From positions 1,551,096-1,615,095 of the forward strand of contig SJOL01008347.1 in assembly GCA_004794785.1 (NCBI GenBank): a DNA stretch of 64,000 bases, written 5' to 3'. Below, one piece after another: positions 44,078-56,600 of this stretch (within the stretch, counting starts at the first letter, position 1; each line of letters opens with the position of its first letter). The translations under genes were made by a program, and so were the position numbers. The notes under the pieces are model-generated. The model was not told the DNA's origin. It saw only the letters and a program-made list of their open reading frames with translations, and made no database searches. This stretch comes from Opisthorchis felineus (taxonomy: Eukaryota; Platyhelminthes; Trematoda; Opisthorchiida; Opisthorchiidae).

Positions 44078-44288
44078 CATTTTTGCATTTCAGCGTACAG
44101 TTTCCGGCTGCATTTTCAGACAAAACTGACAGACCAGCTTTGATATGTTTGTCTGTCGGCTGGGCGGGCCGATCTGGCAGCAATGAATTAAATTTCGTCT
44201 GATAATTAATGCAAGCAAAGCTGTTGTAACAATTATTTGGCACAAGAGCACGACCAGTCACGTGATCCGCGTGACACAATGAGTCAGG
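44078..44288 (-). CDS. candidate internal exon of an unidentified secreted or membrane protein
   Basis: On the minus strand a pyrimidine-rich acceptor (TTCTCCCATCTAAG) and a GTATGT donor bound 211 nt, open in one frame over 70 codons: PDSLCHADHVTGRALVPNNC, then YNSFACINYQ, ending NAAGNCTLKCKNG. The even spacing of cysteines and the ending CTLKCKNG, in phase 1, look like the start of an EGF-like domain, which would continue in another exon. No partner exons were found and the family is unknown. It lies downstream of the receptor gene on the same strand but cannot follow its cytoplasmic exons. Confidence 0.4.
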
Positions 44289-47200
44289 CTTAGATGGGAG
44301 AACCCGGGAAATAAGAATGTGTGGGTTGGTTCAAAGCCACCGGCGGAAAATAGACTCGAAGTTGTATCAATCTACTAGGCAACCACGGCAAGTTAGAATC
44401 TGTAGAGCAGGCTTTTGTCCATATTGTTTCAAGTCAGAGCTAACTCGGTTCTAATGAACAATGAAAGTGTGTGCACAGGTGATAAACTCCAAGGGATTTG
44501 TGGAAAGAATGCCAGCTATCAGCAGCAGATTCCTAACAGTATTTTCCACCCAAATTTCAGTCAGCAAAAGTAGAAGAGTGCGGCTGTCATAAACACCTCT
44601 ATTAAATTGCAAAAACTGGGCCAACTATGGACCCACACAAATATGAGGCAATAATGGGGGAAGAGAAGCCCGGATCCTTGTCTTGCTAGCTAGCTACTTA
44701 GCGATTGTGAAAATTTATTGAACGTGGAGTGGGGGTGGGAGTGTAGATGGTCCAAATGACCGAAGAAGGATATGCTTGGATTCAACTTTTGTACAAAGTG
44801 TTTGGCAAATCGAGCATCCTATGAGCAGTGTGAAAATGGAATGAATTTGAGGTAACAAATTTTGTACGTATCTGTGTATATAGTTGGTCAGGTCCGTATT
44901 GTGTACATGAGCAGTTCATTCTAAATTATGCTCCTTTGGAGGGCGCCCCGTTGCTCAGTGAGACAGTTTATTGACATAGTGGGTGTTGTTGAACTAAGTG
45001 AAAAACACCGAGTTTTGTGTTGATTATGATAGTCTGCGGTGGAATTCTGTGACCGCTTGCCAGTGACGAAGATATACATATCGATTTCATTGGTTGGTAA
45101 TGGAGTGGGTGTGGCCTGCCACGTTTAAAGGAGTTTCCTATTTGTTGGATGCAATTCGTCAACGCCATCCATTCTTGGTGTACCTTGGGAGCGACCGTTG
45201 TTCCCCAGAAGAAGCTAAAGAAGAAGTAAAGTGATGCATAATAAGTCATGAACCTGTTAGGGTTTGGCGATAACGCGCAAAAGCAAAAGAAAACTTTATG
45301 TTGTTCGTTAATTATATCAAAACCTTTTGGACAATATCACCGATTGCATAGTTTTCCCACTAGAACTTGAAGTAAAATAGTTTTGCTCTAAAATAATCGG
45401 CACACTTGCATCTGTTTCCTCCGTATTCTTCCAATTTTTCAGAACCGACCATTTATAGAAGGAAACGAACAACGAAGTCTATTGATTTACTGCAAGTCTT
45501 AGGCGATCAAGACTTTTTCAAACGAACACGTCTGCCAGATATTTTTAATTTGTGCTTCTTTTAACCTGCGACCAGATAATTTCAAGCGATCTGTTAGGTT
45601 GCCACTGTACCGATTTGACAAGTGTCAAAAATATGTGGCTCGGGAACCAAACACTTCAGTACATCTGCGTCGGCAGTTGAGTCACCACGATGACGGGAAA
45701 GCCGTTTTCGAAGTTCGTCAAGTGAGGCCACTGGTTGACACACGGTGGTTCACTGGTTGCCACTGACGGTTGCCAATATGAAGTTAGGTGAAAGAAGATA
45801 TCCAGAATTTTTACTGCAGTGATGGAAACAGATTAATGTTTGATAGGGATTGAACCTATATGTGTTTGTTGGTCTGTTCGCTGAGCTTGGCAAATGGGTT
45901 GCAAACATTTAGTCAACAATTAAGGAGACATCGTCAGTGCGGGGCTAGGAGTTCGTACCTCTCGCTGCATATTCCTTTGAGGTTTCACAAATAAAGCAAA
46001 ACTCGTCGAACAGGCTTGCTTTCAGCTACGTTATGCAGGCTAAACACATTCAGTTTTATTTCATATTAAATGTAATGGCAACGATTGTGGAGTACATAGG
46101 GTATAGAGCGGCCATTCAGCATTGATTTGCATCCTGGATGTTGATGTGTCAAACGACTGGATATAGTAGAGAACACGGGAAAATATTCTACTTAAAGTTC
46201 TCATCATTCAACCATTAAAATACCTTACTGAAACACTGCAGAACAATGATTGGATGAACTGATCTTTGAGACGTCGATGGTTGTTGATGTTCAGACAAAC
46301 AAGGAACGAAATTGGACTGTTTAAGAATGCTGCAACACGTGCAATTTGACTTGTTGCTGGTTAAATCACTTCTCTGCTGGACTTATTCTACTGAATCTGA
46401 ACAAAACATACGGGCGTCAATATGTAGCCCTTGTGGACACAGTAGATCTTGCTCCCTTCTATTTTTGTGCCAGTACTGAGCAGGTTTGACCTCGATTAGA
46501 ACCAGTGTGTTTGATTTAAGGGATTTTCAGCATCACCTAGCAATCTGATTTTTATTTCAGAATATCCGTACCGCGTTTAATACCAGTGAGGTAGAATACA
46601 GCTTTCGCTGTATGACATTTGTTGGGGTTGATTATTGGTGGAAAAAGCACAAATTAAGAGCAATTTTCCATAACAAGGTTTTAGTCACCGCTGGTAACTT
46701 TTCATCAGGAGTAAATAAATCAGAATTGGCCGTTTGTGAAAATATTGGTAGCAAAGGTGCGTTTACTGGCAGTTGATCAAGTGACCGTTGATGTGTTTGC
46801 AGAGCTTAGCAATCGACTTGAAAAAAAAATAGCCAAACATAGTAGTCCACATGCACAAGACTCACTTCGACAGTTGGACCACCACCGTACTGTAAACGTC
46901 GAAGTTCTGCCGCATAGCGATCCTTGTCGTACCCATTGTCTCCATCTGAAAGGTGATCTAAATAAGGATTTAAATGATGGATTTTGAAAATTCGAATAAA
47001 ATGAACCAAACGTTTTATCAGATTTTAAATTTACCGTAATGTGTGACATATGCACCGTTTTGTGTTACGGATGACCAGTAGGATTGATGTAGGACAAGGG
47101 GATTTACATGAGATCCTGGATACATAAACAGTGACTGGCAGTGACGCTTGGGTTTTATTGTACTGCGGACTTCATGCATGCACCACCCATGCTCTACGGC

Positions 47201-48682
47201 GCTGTCTGCCTCAGAACGATAGTGTAAATATGAAGATGATATTGATACGTGCACTTTTGGGATGGAATTCAGTTGGTTTATAATGGAATAACACGTTAAT
47301 ATGCCAAAGTCCATTGGTTGACTTTTGGGCTTCCACAGGCGGGCGTTTTCAAGAGTGAAATAATCAGAATTACAAAAAAACAAGAGAGTATCCTGCCAAC
47401 TGCCGTTTGTAAAGAAGTTACGCGGACGTAATTTGGTAGTCTGCTATTGTCCAACAATACTGAGCTTTCCACACAAAGCTCAATCTTCTCGACATAATTT
47501 GCACCGTATTGGCTGCGGTTTTTATCAAGCTTGGAATTCGTTTGAATGATCAAAGCAGCAAAGTTTGTCAAAAAGGCAGGTATTCGTTTTCGTGAGTCAC
47601 TCATTATGCCACAGTGACTGATCAGACAACAACAGATGTCACAGTGAGTGAAAATCATGCGTTTCTAATACAGTATGGGGCGGACCCACAGTTAGTGTTT
47701 TAGCGGTTTATGTGTGCCAAACCCTGACGTCTTTCCCGTTTGAAACCTTGAAAATCCACCTAATAGAAATTCGCCACAGCTCTATGACATGACTGATATA
47801 TTGCAACTAGCTTTCTCAGGTGATCTATAATTCAAGCTGCAGTTCAAACAAAAACTGCGGACTGAGCAAAGCTTGATGATACACTTTTGTCGTCGCGACT
47901 GAAAGTGTTCCCATCATCGGCGAAGGTGCGATTAGTAGCATCCTAGAGATTGACCAATACATGCACCCATACATTCAATAATCGGGTAAGTGGTTTCAGT
48001 TCTGAGAACGCATTAAGCAGAGGTCATTTGTTGTAGTATGTTGGTGTATCCAAGCTTAAGCACTTGCACTAAAACTTTCAAAATGAAATTGGAATGATAG
48101 GGGAAAACAGTGTCTTAATTTTTAGATAGCAGTACTACTTGTCGGTTGCTCCACAAGAGCAAAATTAGCTCGTTGCCTGGGTGTCGTGGTTCACTACGTT
48201 CTTGCTTTATATTACCAACCCTATCTCATTTGTGCGACGGTGGAAATATGCATCGGTATTAGTTAGAACACACGTAAGGAAGATAAGGAGTAAAGTTTTA
48301 ACCGTCCGTTCGTAAATAATCGAATGTTATAAGCAGAGTACGTCCACTTTCCCGAGTGACCTAAGGCTAACCTCATAGTGGTTCAAACACAAAAATAATC
48401 ACACACACGCATAACTTAGGCGGTAAAATGGTGCAGATCTGCACATGGTTGTCACTAGGATTGCACGGAAGCAAAATCAAGGGCACAAGCCAAAGTATAA
48501 TAGCAATTTGCAGAAACTAACAATAACCGCTCATACCAACCACCAATTTATGATGAAATATGAGGAACATTTCCTCTCTACAGACGTAAACATACGCTAG
48601 ACAGTACTGCGTCATTCCGGTTTCCGTAAGGTAATTCCATAAACAGACATCGGCAGTACGACGAGATGGAACGGTAAGGGGC
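44289..48682. other. mostly unassigned; scattered weak coding signals
   Basis: A repeat at about 45865-46000 matches that at 34228-34342. An open segment at 46736-46987 (plus) ends in a GTGATC donor-like site. An open segment at 47296-47658 (minus) contains MSDSRKRIPAFLTNFAALII. None could be tied to a family, and none has a convincing exon chain. Confidence 0.4.
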
Positions 48683-48940
48683 ATATTAGAAAAAACGTTG
48701 AAAATGTAGGTTAGTGAGAAAGTATGATGTGTTACGGCCTAGTACTTCAATGAGTTTATGCTAAACAAATTCACCCCAAGTTTTGTGGCAAAACGCTGAA
48801 GGCCCATCAAGCAAATGGGCCTTCAGCGTTTCGCCACAAAACTTGGGGTGAATTTGTTTAGCATAAACTCATTGAAGTACTAGGCCGTAACACATCATAC
48901 TTTCTCACTAACCTACATTTTCAACGTTTTTTTCTAATAT
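48683..48940. repeat. 258-bp near-perfect palindrome
   Basis: Arms at 48683-48807 and 48815-48940 are reverse complements over 125 positions, with a 7-nt loop CAAGCAA. There is one mismatch (GGCAAAACG versus GGCGAAACG after folding) and one extra T in a T run. The arms contain no open frame of note and match nothing else in the window. No target duplication was seen at its edges. A transcript would fold into a very long hairpin. Confidence 0.95.
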
Positions 48941-50040
48941 TTACTATTAAATTATTACTTTCGATGATTAAGACGACGATGGTCTGAAATCGCTTGCCGG
49001 TGATTTTTAGTTGCGGCTTTACTCAACTGAAAGACAGATACCGCTTCCCCGCTTGTCCATACACTCTTAACTGACTAAACCAGTAGTACTGATTTAGGCG
49101 GTAGATTTCGCACTGATTTTTTAAAACTATAAAGGAGCAAGTACCGTCATATCTTGAACAACGTATCACCGATGGTGGCCTGTGTGCACTTGTCCAGTCC
49201 CCCGGCGGTCACATGCTCACATTAAAGTGTCATCTCATAATTCTGCAACACTAGCATGTATTCTTGGATTAACAAAAGTCAAAACACATGTTTTCACTAG
49301 TACGGCCAAATGAACCCGATACAGCCAGTGTCGAAAGCAATGACATAGGAGATTCGTCACACGCAGATGCAGTGAAACAGCTGTACCATAACCACGTAGG
49401 TTGATGTAATAACAAAAGCCGTTTTTTGGGTTAACATGTGTTGAATGCTACCTCCTGACATTAATTTCACCGCGTCGGAATTTTCGTACCTCGTCGCACA
49501 ATCAACTCAACTCTGAACCCTCGTGAATTCATTTTGACTTGTAAGTGGAACAGCAGATGCCACCAAATTATGGGTGTCAGTCGAATACACTGTCGGAAGA
49601 TGAGCTACAGACCTGGATCTTACAAATGCCTTAAAATTATTCATTTTCATTTTCATGATGATCACTAATCACCTGCGGCTAAAACTTCAGACCTCATTCA
49701 TATAAGCAATACTGTTCAGCAACATAATCTTGCTGAATTCCGCCGATACGTCGCTGTTAACCGTCACGACATTGCATTAGACTTTCTAGCAATTTTGTAG
49801 TTTCATATTGTGTAAATAAGTGTTGCGAAATAAAGAAGGAAATTCATAATAGTTCTTCTCATTCGAATACACAAAAACTATGTTTCGGCTCGTTTTAGCA
49901 AAAATCTGCTTCCGATAGACTAGATACACTGAATCATGCCTTCATCTCAGCTTGTACATCCGGAAGTTACAGTTAGAAATAAACACCTTGGTGTTTGCCG
50001 GGCTAAGCTTTAGTACCGGTGAGGATAAGATTCCACTCAC
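48941..50040. other. no recognisable gene
   Basis: Nothing was assigned. The exon at 50041-50395 (minus) ends in a phase-1 donor and needs a further exon downstream, which could lie in this stretch, but none was identified. Confidence 0.4.
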
Positions 50041-50395
50041 CTTGTTCTCCATAAGAGGAACACGTCAGGTGGCGAATTCTGATATTGCGCGATCGTGGTG
50101 ATTCTTGCACCGTATGCATGTTTTTGGTCATTTGAGGAATGTGCATGGCAGATTCAAACGTAGCCAAAGAATGCTTGTATTTTGGCCGATATCCGAAGTC
50201 ATTGGCAAGGAACTCGGCACTGGGGGAGGACTTGAATTGGGGACGAGTTGGGCGGAACAGGGGTCCCATCGTTCCCGTGTACTTTTCATTATGTTTTGAC
50301 CAAAGCAGGTCCACCATACTTTTATGGGCGCTTGATGAACTGCTTTGCATATTTGATTTGGTATAATGCAGATATTCGCGGGATAAGTGTATGGG
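50041..50395 (-). CDS. candidate alternative exon of the FN3 receptor gene
   Basis: On the minus strand an acceptor ATATTCCTCAG and a strong donor AAG|GTGAGT bound 355 nt, open for 118 codons: PIHLSREYLHY, then SSSSSAHKSMVDLLWSKHNE, then TGTMGPLFRPTRPQF and further. It starts in phase 0, so it can follow the exon ending at 55092, in place of the terminal exon at 50650-51369. It is rich in Ser, Tyr and Pro, like a receptor cytoplasmic tail. It could also belong to another gene. Confidence 0.5.
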
Positions 50396-50649
50396 CTGAG
50401 GAATATTCAAATCCGCCTGTTCATGGAACTATGAGGAAGATTTTTCGAATACAACAACACATAGCAGAATATGTACAACGATTACCATGCATTAGTATTA
50501 TGCGTGAACTTCGCGCTAGGTGACGGAAGCTTGTACACGGATGAGACAACATATAAAGAAAGGTACTGATAAATGTCGTTGTATGGTGGGAGTAGAACTA
50601 TTACTTGAATAAAACAATTGGTCGAACGGCTGTACCGGTCTGTTCAATC

Positions 50650-53600
50650 CTAATGCGCGGCAGACGTTGGCAAGATATGGTTGCTCAACTGCGGGGGTTC
50701 ATAAGAAACACTACCGGGGTTCTGTACCAGCAACTGTGTCTGATTCAAAGTTCCTGTGATGTCATAAAAAGCGGCAGAGTATAGTGGACTATTATCAGAA
50801 GTCTTCGTCATCAACAGGCCCTCAGAAGACGTCAGCTGAATAGAGGATGTCGGATCCAGGGAGAGGAGTAACGGAGTACAATTTGGTGAGATTGCATATT
50901 CCACTGTGTGGTCGTTATAGAAATTATGAGATATTGAACATAACTGTGATGCGGGATCGAGTTGGGGGGTTGTCTCCTGGCCTGGAGTTTCCGTTGCAAA
51001 CTTGATAGAAACTAGCTGTTGAGAAAACAAAGTCGACGGAGTTACAACGCTCTCTAGAGTTGGCGATATTGCATTAGGGTTTTCAATGGTTTCGGTCTGT
51101 CTTCTCCCATAAGTGAATGCCGCCAAACCAGTCGAAAGGATTTGCCTTGATTTACTACTGCTTGCCGCGGTAATAACTGGTAGTTCGGCTGTGCTGACAT
51201 TCGGGTTAACAGTGACCTGTGTACCCAGAAAGCTGAGGTCGGATTGTTCCGCAAAACTTGGAATGGCTTTTTGGCTACACATCGGACTATTTAGCGAGTT
51301 TGAATGCTTTCTGGTGAGAGTATGTAGACCAACTCTTGGACTATTTCTACCGAGTGAGTTATCTAAAAGCTGGGTACATGACGCATGCATATACAACAGG
51401 TTGAACAACGTGGTTACAACACGTAAGGTAACAGAGTAAAGGAGGAAAATAGAAATATTAGATGCATCTGGTATGGTTCTAAAACGAGAACGAAGGCCCC
51501 TGAATGAGGCCCAGTACTGATGATAAAAATTCGACTGGATCCCAAAAGTGTCAATCAAACGAAACGAACTGAGTAGGCACCAGCAACTAGATTACCCGAA
51601 TAAGTCAAGAATTGGCAAAATCAAGGATCACAGTTAAAAAGGCTCCTTATTATCACCACTTGATATGACTGCAATAGAAATTTGGAGAGGTATACCACTG
51701 GAAACAAACACAAAATACGTTACGCCGTTACACACCGATAGTTTGTGTGTATCCCTCCGTGAGCTGACACAAAATGAGCCTGTTGTCTGTTTTCCTATCC
51801 AATCACCTGCCAGAACAATTAGGATGCCACTGGAAAACAGACAGATGAACTTCAGTTATATCAACCTGGTGGCGCCCACTCAGAACAGTGCTTCCATCCC
51901 CCTTATCTAAAGAAGCCGCCGAGAGAAAAACATGTAAGAACCACATGTAAATCAATAAAAGGTTTCAAATCGGAATAAATTTTCTGAAGACTGTTGTTAA
52001 CCAACCTTTAAACCATCCTTCCACAAAATCCCTCGTTAAGGTTATTCACTATGTCTGAAGGCTGTGCTCGATAGAACAGGCCGGTAAATACGGGTGAAAA
52101 TTTTTTTTCCGTAGCCTCTATGGTTTCATAGCTCGTTGCCTTTAACCCAATACACTCAAAAGTAAACTGATGGTTGGATAGTCTTCTGCGCTTCAGTCAG
52201 AGTATCTGGGGTTTAATCCTGTAGAACATTTCTGAGAGGACAAAGGGGTATAACCTTCAAAATTTAATGATGCAAGGTTTGAATTAAACACCTATCTTTG
52301 ACTGGCTGCTTTGTTCAAGTTTTTTACACGCACCGCTGACAAATAAGTTTTCATATACTGACTGCTCAGCGTTATGGAGAAAACAAGGTTTTCTCACTAC
52401 TCGTAGGAGCGAGTAACCAAAAGCTTGTTTATAATCCTTTCAGACGAGCAGCTGAGTAAACTGAGAATGATGAAATGGTGTGTATTAGTCGGTTCCCGGT
52501 TGATGACAGAATACAGTTGTGTTTAGACCGTAATCGGTTTATCGCAACTAACAAAACAGTCTTCTGTCCGTTGTCAGGAAAATTCGTCTATCTTGCCAAC
52601 AACATACTGAACAACACGTAACTACATGTACGTGTTGCCCCAGAACTAGATACCTGTGTAGTTCACGTGGTTCATGGTGGGTTTCAGACTTGATGCTTAT
52701 TTTCCAGTCTGGTTAGTATGCCCATCAAAACAAATACTTTGTAGTCACAATTCTGATATGATGTCGTCGGACAAATACATAACTAAATAGTACAACGGCT
52801 TAATGGAAGATAAAATTGCAATTTGTCGGTAATGTCAGCCGGTAAAAGTGTGCTGCAAACTGGAGGGTCAGTTATTGCTCAGTGTTAGAGACAATGATTT
52901 GGCATTATGGTGGATCATGGCAGATTATTTTTGCCGAATTCACGTTAGATGCAGAACTGCGTCTGATTTAAAAAATCCTGGTGGGGAATGGCAACCCGAA
53001 AAATCCGTGCTATGGCTCATAAGACAATGGAGCAATTGGACACAACTGCATAACTACTTGGCATAGAAGAAGTGGACGTATATTTACTCCCCCATATAAG
53101 TGATAGGGCTTCTGAAGTTCATACTGGTCGACTGAACACTGCTATTAAAGGAGAACTTAATGCCACGCAATGGAGAAGGCACGTCGGTAGCACCAGCTTG
53201 CCCAACACTAACTTGAGAATATGGTACCCGTCCAGGACCAATCTGGATTGACATATTCTTTTGTTAGCAAGGGTTCTGCAAACTACTTTGGATGTACGAC
53301 ACGCGCTTATCACTAAGGATTGCTAAACACATATCATCCTGAAAGCTGCCTGGTAAGCCGAACCACGTACGGTTGCTCCAAACTTGCTCGATAGTAATCA
53401 GCGGAATAATGTGGCCGGACCCTTTAGTGTGGTCCATTGAGTGCCACCAGATCATTCCAAGGCCATCCGACTAAGTACATTCACAACAGTTAAACCAGAA
53501 GTGTCACGTGAGGGTGCTGATTCCGCCATGATCCAGCAATTTTTCAGTTCGCACTGTTCCTAATTGTGATCCATAAGTAGCTCTCCACTTCGTAGAACAA

Positions 53601-56600
53601 TTTTATTGGCTAATACTATTCACCAGTTGTAGTGCAATTTACTCTTGAGCGTTTATATAATTTATTTGTGTATGGCCTGATCAGGCCATATCAAAATCGC
53701 ATGTTTGACACGTGGGTATTTCAAATATTTCTCACTTATCTCAGCAAGCGACGCATTTGCTTCATTCCAGTCCAATGTTATGGGATAAGGATGTTACACC
53801 GGTTTAGAGGTGCAACCAAGGGGTGTTATTGTTATACAGAATGTTATATAGAATGTCTGCAGGGGCGCTCTATTCAAACTTGAGAGCTGGAACAGACTTC
53901 ATAGGTCAAAGGGGTCAAAAACCTTTTTCCAGCACCACTCCAAGCGCCCACCCGTCTTACGGAAGCGGACTTTATTGAAGACACTTACCCGTATGATGGA
54001 AAGTAATTAAGATTCAAAACAAAATTATATAATACCTTACTAATGAACTCTATGAATGAACTTGGGACCGCTTACTGGAGGAACTCCTGCATGATTTCAT
54101 TGGTGTAAGTATGATCCTCAATTTTTAAACTCTGCAGTTAAACTGGAGTGTTCTAATGGGTAACAGTGCCCATTTTAATATAATTACAAAGGTTTCGTTG
54201 AAGGCTAAGGATAATAAAAGCAATATTGATTTGGTCAGAGTGGGTTTGTTGAAAACATCTTGCGAGCTCCGTTGTTGAATCTGTCCACTAGTATGCTGCA
54301 ATTCATCAAATCAACATGTATCTTGTGTTCCTTCTATGGTTAGGAATTCTTCAAAGTTCAATCGAAAAACAGATTCACTGAAAGTTTTTGGTAAGCTGGA
54401 AACAGGGTGTTGAGTATGTTAGCGAGATACCTCGGAAGCGTTTCGAAACTTTCTCATTACTTTTAAAATCCGCATTTGTGGTCATGGCATGTAATGTCCA
54501 GTATGTTCATGTTGCTTTTCTCCTTAGAACTACGCCCTCTCCCTAGCTAAATCAGCTGTTTTCGAAAAGAGGGTGTTTGCAAAGCAGTGGAGGCTTCGAT
54601 TTATTGGTTCGTTAAAAATGCAGCAGAAGATCTATCGAATGATGGCAGGAAATTTTTCAGTCATTGATTTTGCTTTGTTAAAACTGCTCCACCTTGCCTA
54701 CATCATTCTTTATGCAAAAGCGATTTGTTGCAAGGAGTGACTGTCTATCCGCGTCTCCAGATCACAATCGGTCCTTTTCTTCATCAAGTAACTTTAATCC
54801 CTAAAATGCGGCTTATTATGAATGCATGAGGTCTTCGCGTATTACGGGAAGCATTCCGCAAACGTGTCTACTCAAACATTTGCCGATCGCCCATAAAGGT
54901 TGGGGCTGGGCAGCCATTTGAAGTTGAGCATAATGGGTTATAGTTGAAGCTAAATATTGTTCGCGCCATGTTCATTACAGTTAGTAAAATGGTCACTTCA
55001 CTCAATCAGACTTCCGAATCTTGACACTTTGTTTATGATTAGCTGTAGTGAGAGGGTTGCACAGCATTGCCGAAAATTCTGAAGGACGTACCTCGGAATA
55101 TCGGGGGTGTTGGACCAACTGACGCGGAGTAAATTTTCCGAACTGGCTTCGAGCGTTCATATCGGTGGACTGATGAGGTAAAAGCGAATCACTTTGAGGA
55201 CCGAAGAAGCTTTGGGGACTTTGTGGTATGTCAGGGTGCAACAATGGGCGTGAAGAACCAGCATCCATTTGATGACGTCCAGTAGTTCCAAACTTGCTGT
55301 GGTCTAACCCAGAAGAACTGTGGTACGAATGACTCAGTGGAAAATTGTTTGTTAGCTGATTGACTGATATGTGTCCGAAATCAGGGGTTTGTTCCTGCCC
55401 GCATAACAACTGGCTTCGTTGATCAGAGTACTGGTGTAAAGAACCAGTGTCCCGTTCAGATATGGTGGGTTGGGTCATGAAGTATTGTGGGCCATGTTCA
55501 TTTGACCTCGTAAAATTTTCGAAACATTCAGCTTTGACATAACCTTGTCAGGTAGAAATCGAGAAGTAACTGTTTACTGTGAGTGCCATATTGATCACAA
55601 GCTTCAATTAACTTTTTTATTCATATTATCCAGAGTAAACAGCTCCTATGAACGAAGGTAACATCAAAACCTGCGACTTCGCAGAAAGCGTAACGTACAG
55701 TACAGATAATCCCCTACGGCAGCGCTAAAAATAATCAGGTCTGCCTATGTGGGCCATTCAGCTTAACAGGTTATTCAGTGCGGGACTCCGAGGTAGCAGT
55801 TTCAATGAGCCTATGGGATGCTTCTGGAAGATGACGTTTAGTTAGCTGGTGACGTAAAGTGAAATACCTGATTTAGGCCATACTTCTTCGTGGTATAGAG
55901 GCACCATCTCTAAGTGGAGGATATATTACCACAACGGAAACAATTTATGTGTAACTTTTCAATCATATTTAGTTCTGTGTCACTAGGGTGAACTGAAAGC
56001 TTTTGAAGGCAACACACAGAGGATCTAGGAACGGTAAAATTCTCAGGATCGATAAAATGGAGTTTGGAACGAACGACAGAAACATATAGTGTGTCTCTGC
56101 TACACAAGTGCAAATGTCATCTGAGGTCAACCATATTTATCTTGTAAACCTTGGATCTGTTCGTGCAATTAACAAGTTGATTGTACCATGATAAGACTGA
56201 ATTAGGGACCCTTCTCAAGATGTTATATCTCTCAGGTAGTGAACTCACCAGTTTCTCGATTGCGGCCACTGGTGAAGCAACGTCCATGTCAGAGTGAAGC
56301 TAGGACTGTGAGTGACACGATCGTCACTCCCTTTTACAGCAAGTTTTCTGCCGCAACCATCGTGCGTAGTTACTTAAGAAAAGGCATTAAATAATTCGGG
56401 GCTGATAGAGTTCAAACCGGCGGGCACAAATGTTGCAGGGCTTAATTTATAAATGCGAGTGTTTTTGCTATATCTTGGGGACAATCAAAGGTCGTTCTGA
56501 GGGATCTCAGGAGAATACATTTACCTAAAATAATAGACCCTATAGACAAACGTGTTTAATTTTTAGGCGAATAGAAGTTGAATATAATAAGTACAAGACA

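Noticed and set aside
46736..46987. Possible exon with CRTHC and a GTGATC donor, first thought to resemble a Polycomb E(z)-type protein
   Set aside because: No alignable motif beyond a few residues, and its first part overlaps a repeat-like sequence; left unassigned.
47296..47658. 120-codon minus-strand open frame with a hydrophobic C-terminal segment
   Set aside because: No family match, no splice sites that fit, and one frame of this length is not strong evidence in this base composition.
51665..51910. 81-codon plus-strand open frame inside the receptor intron
   Set aside because: No domain and no exon partners; probably chance.
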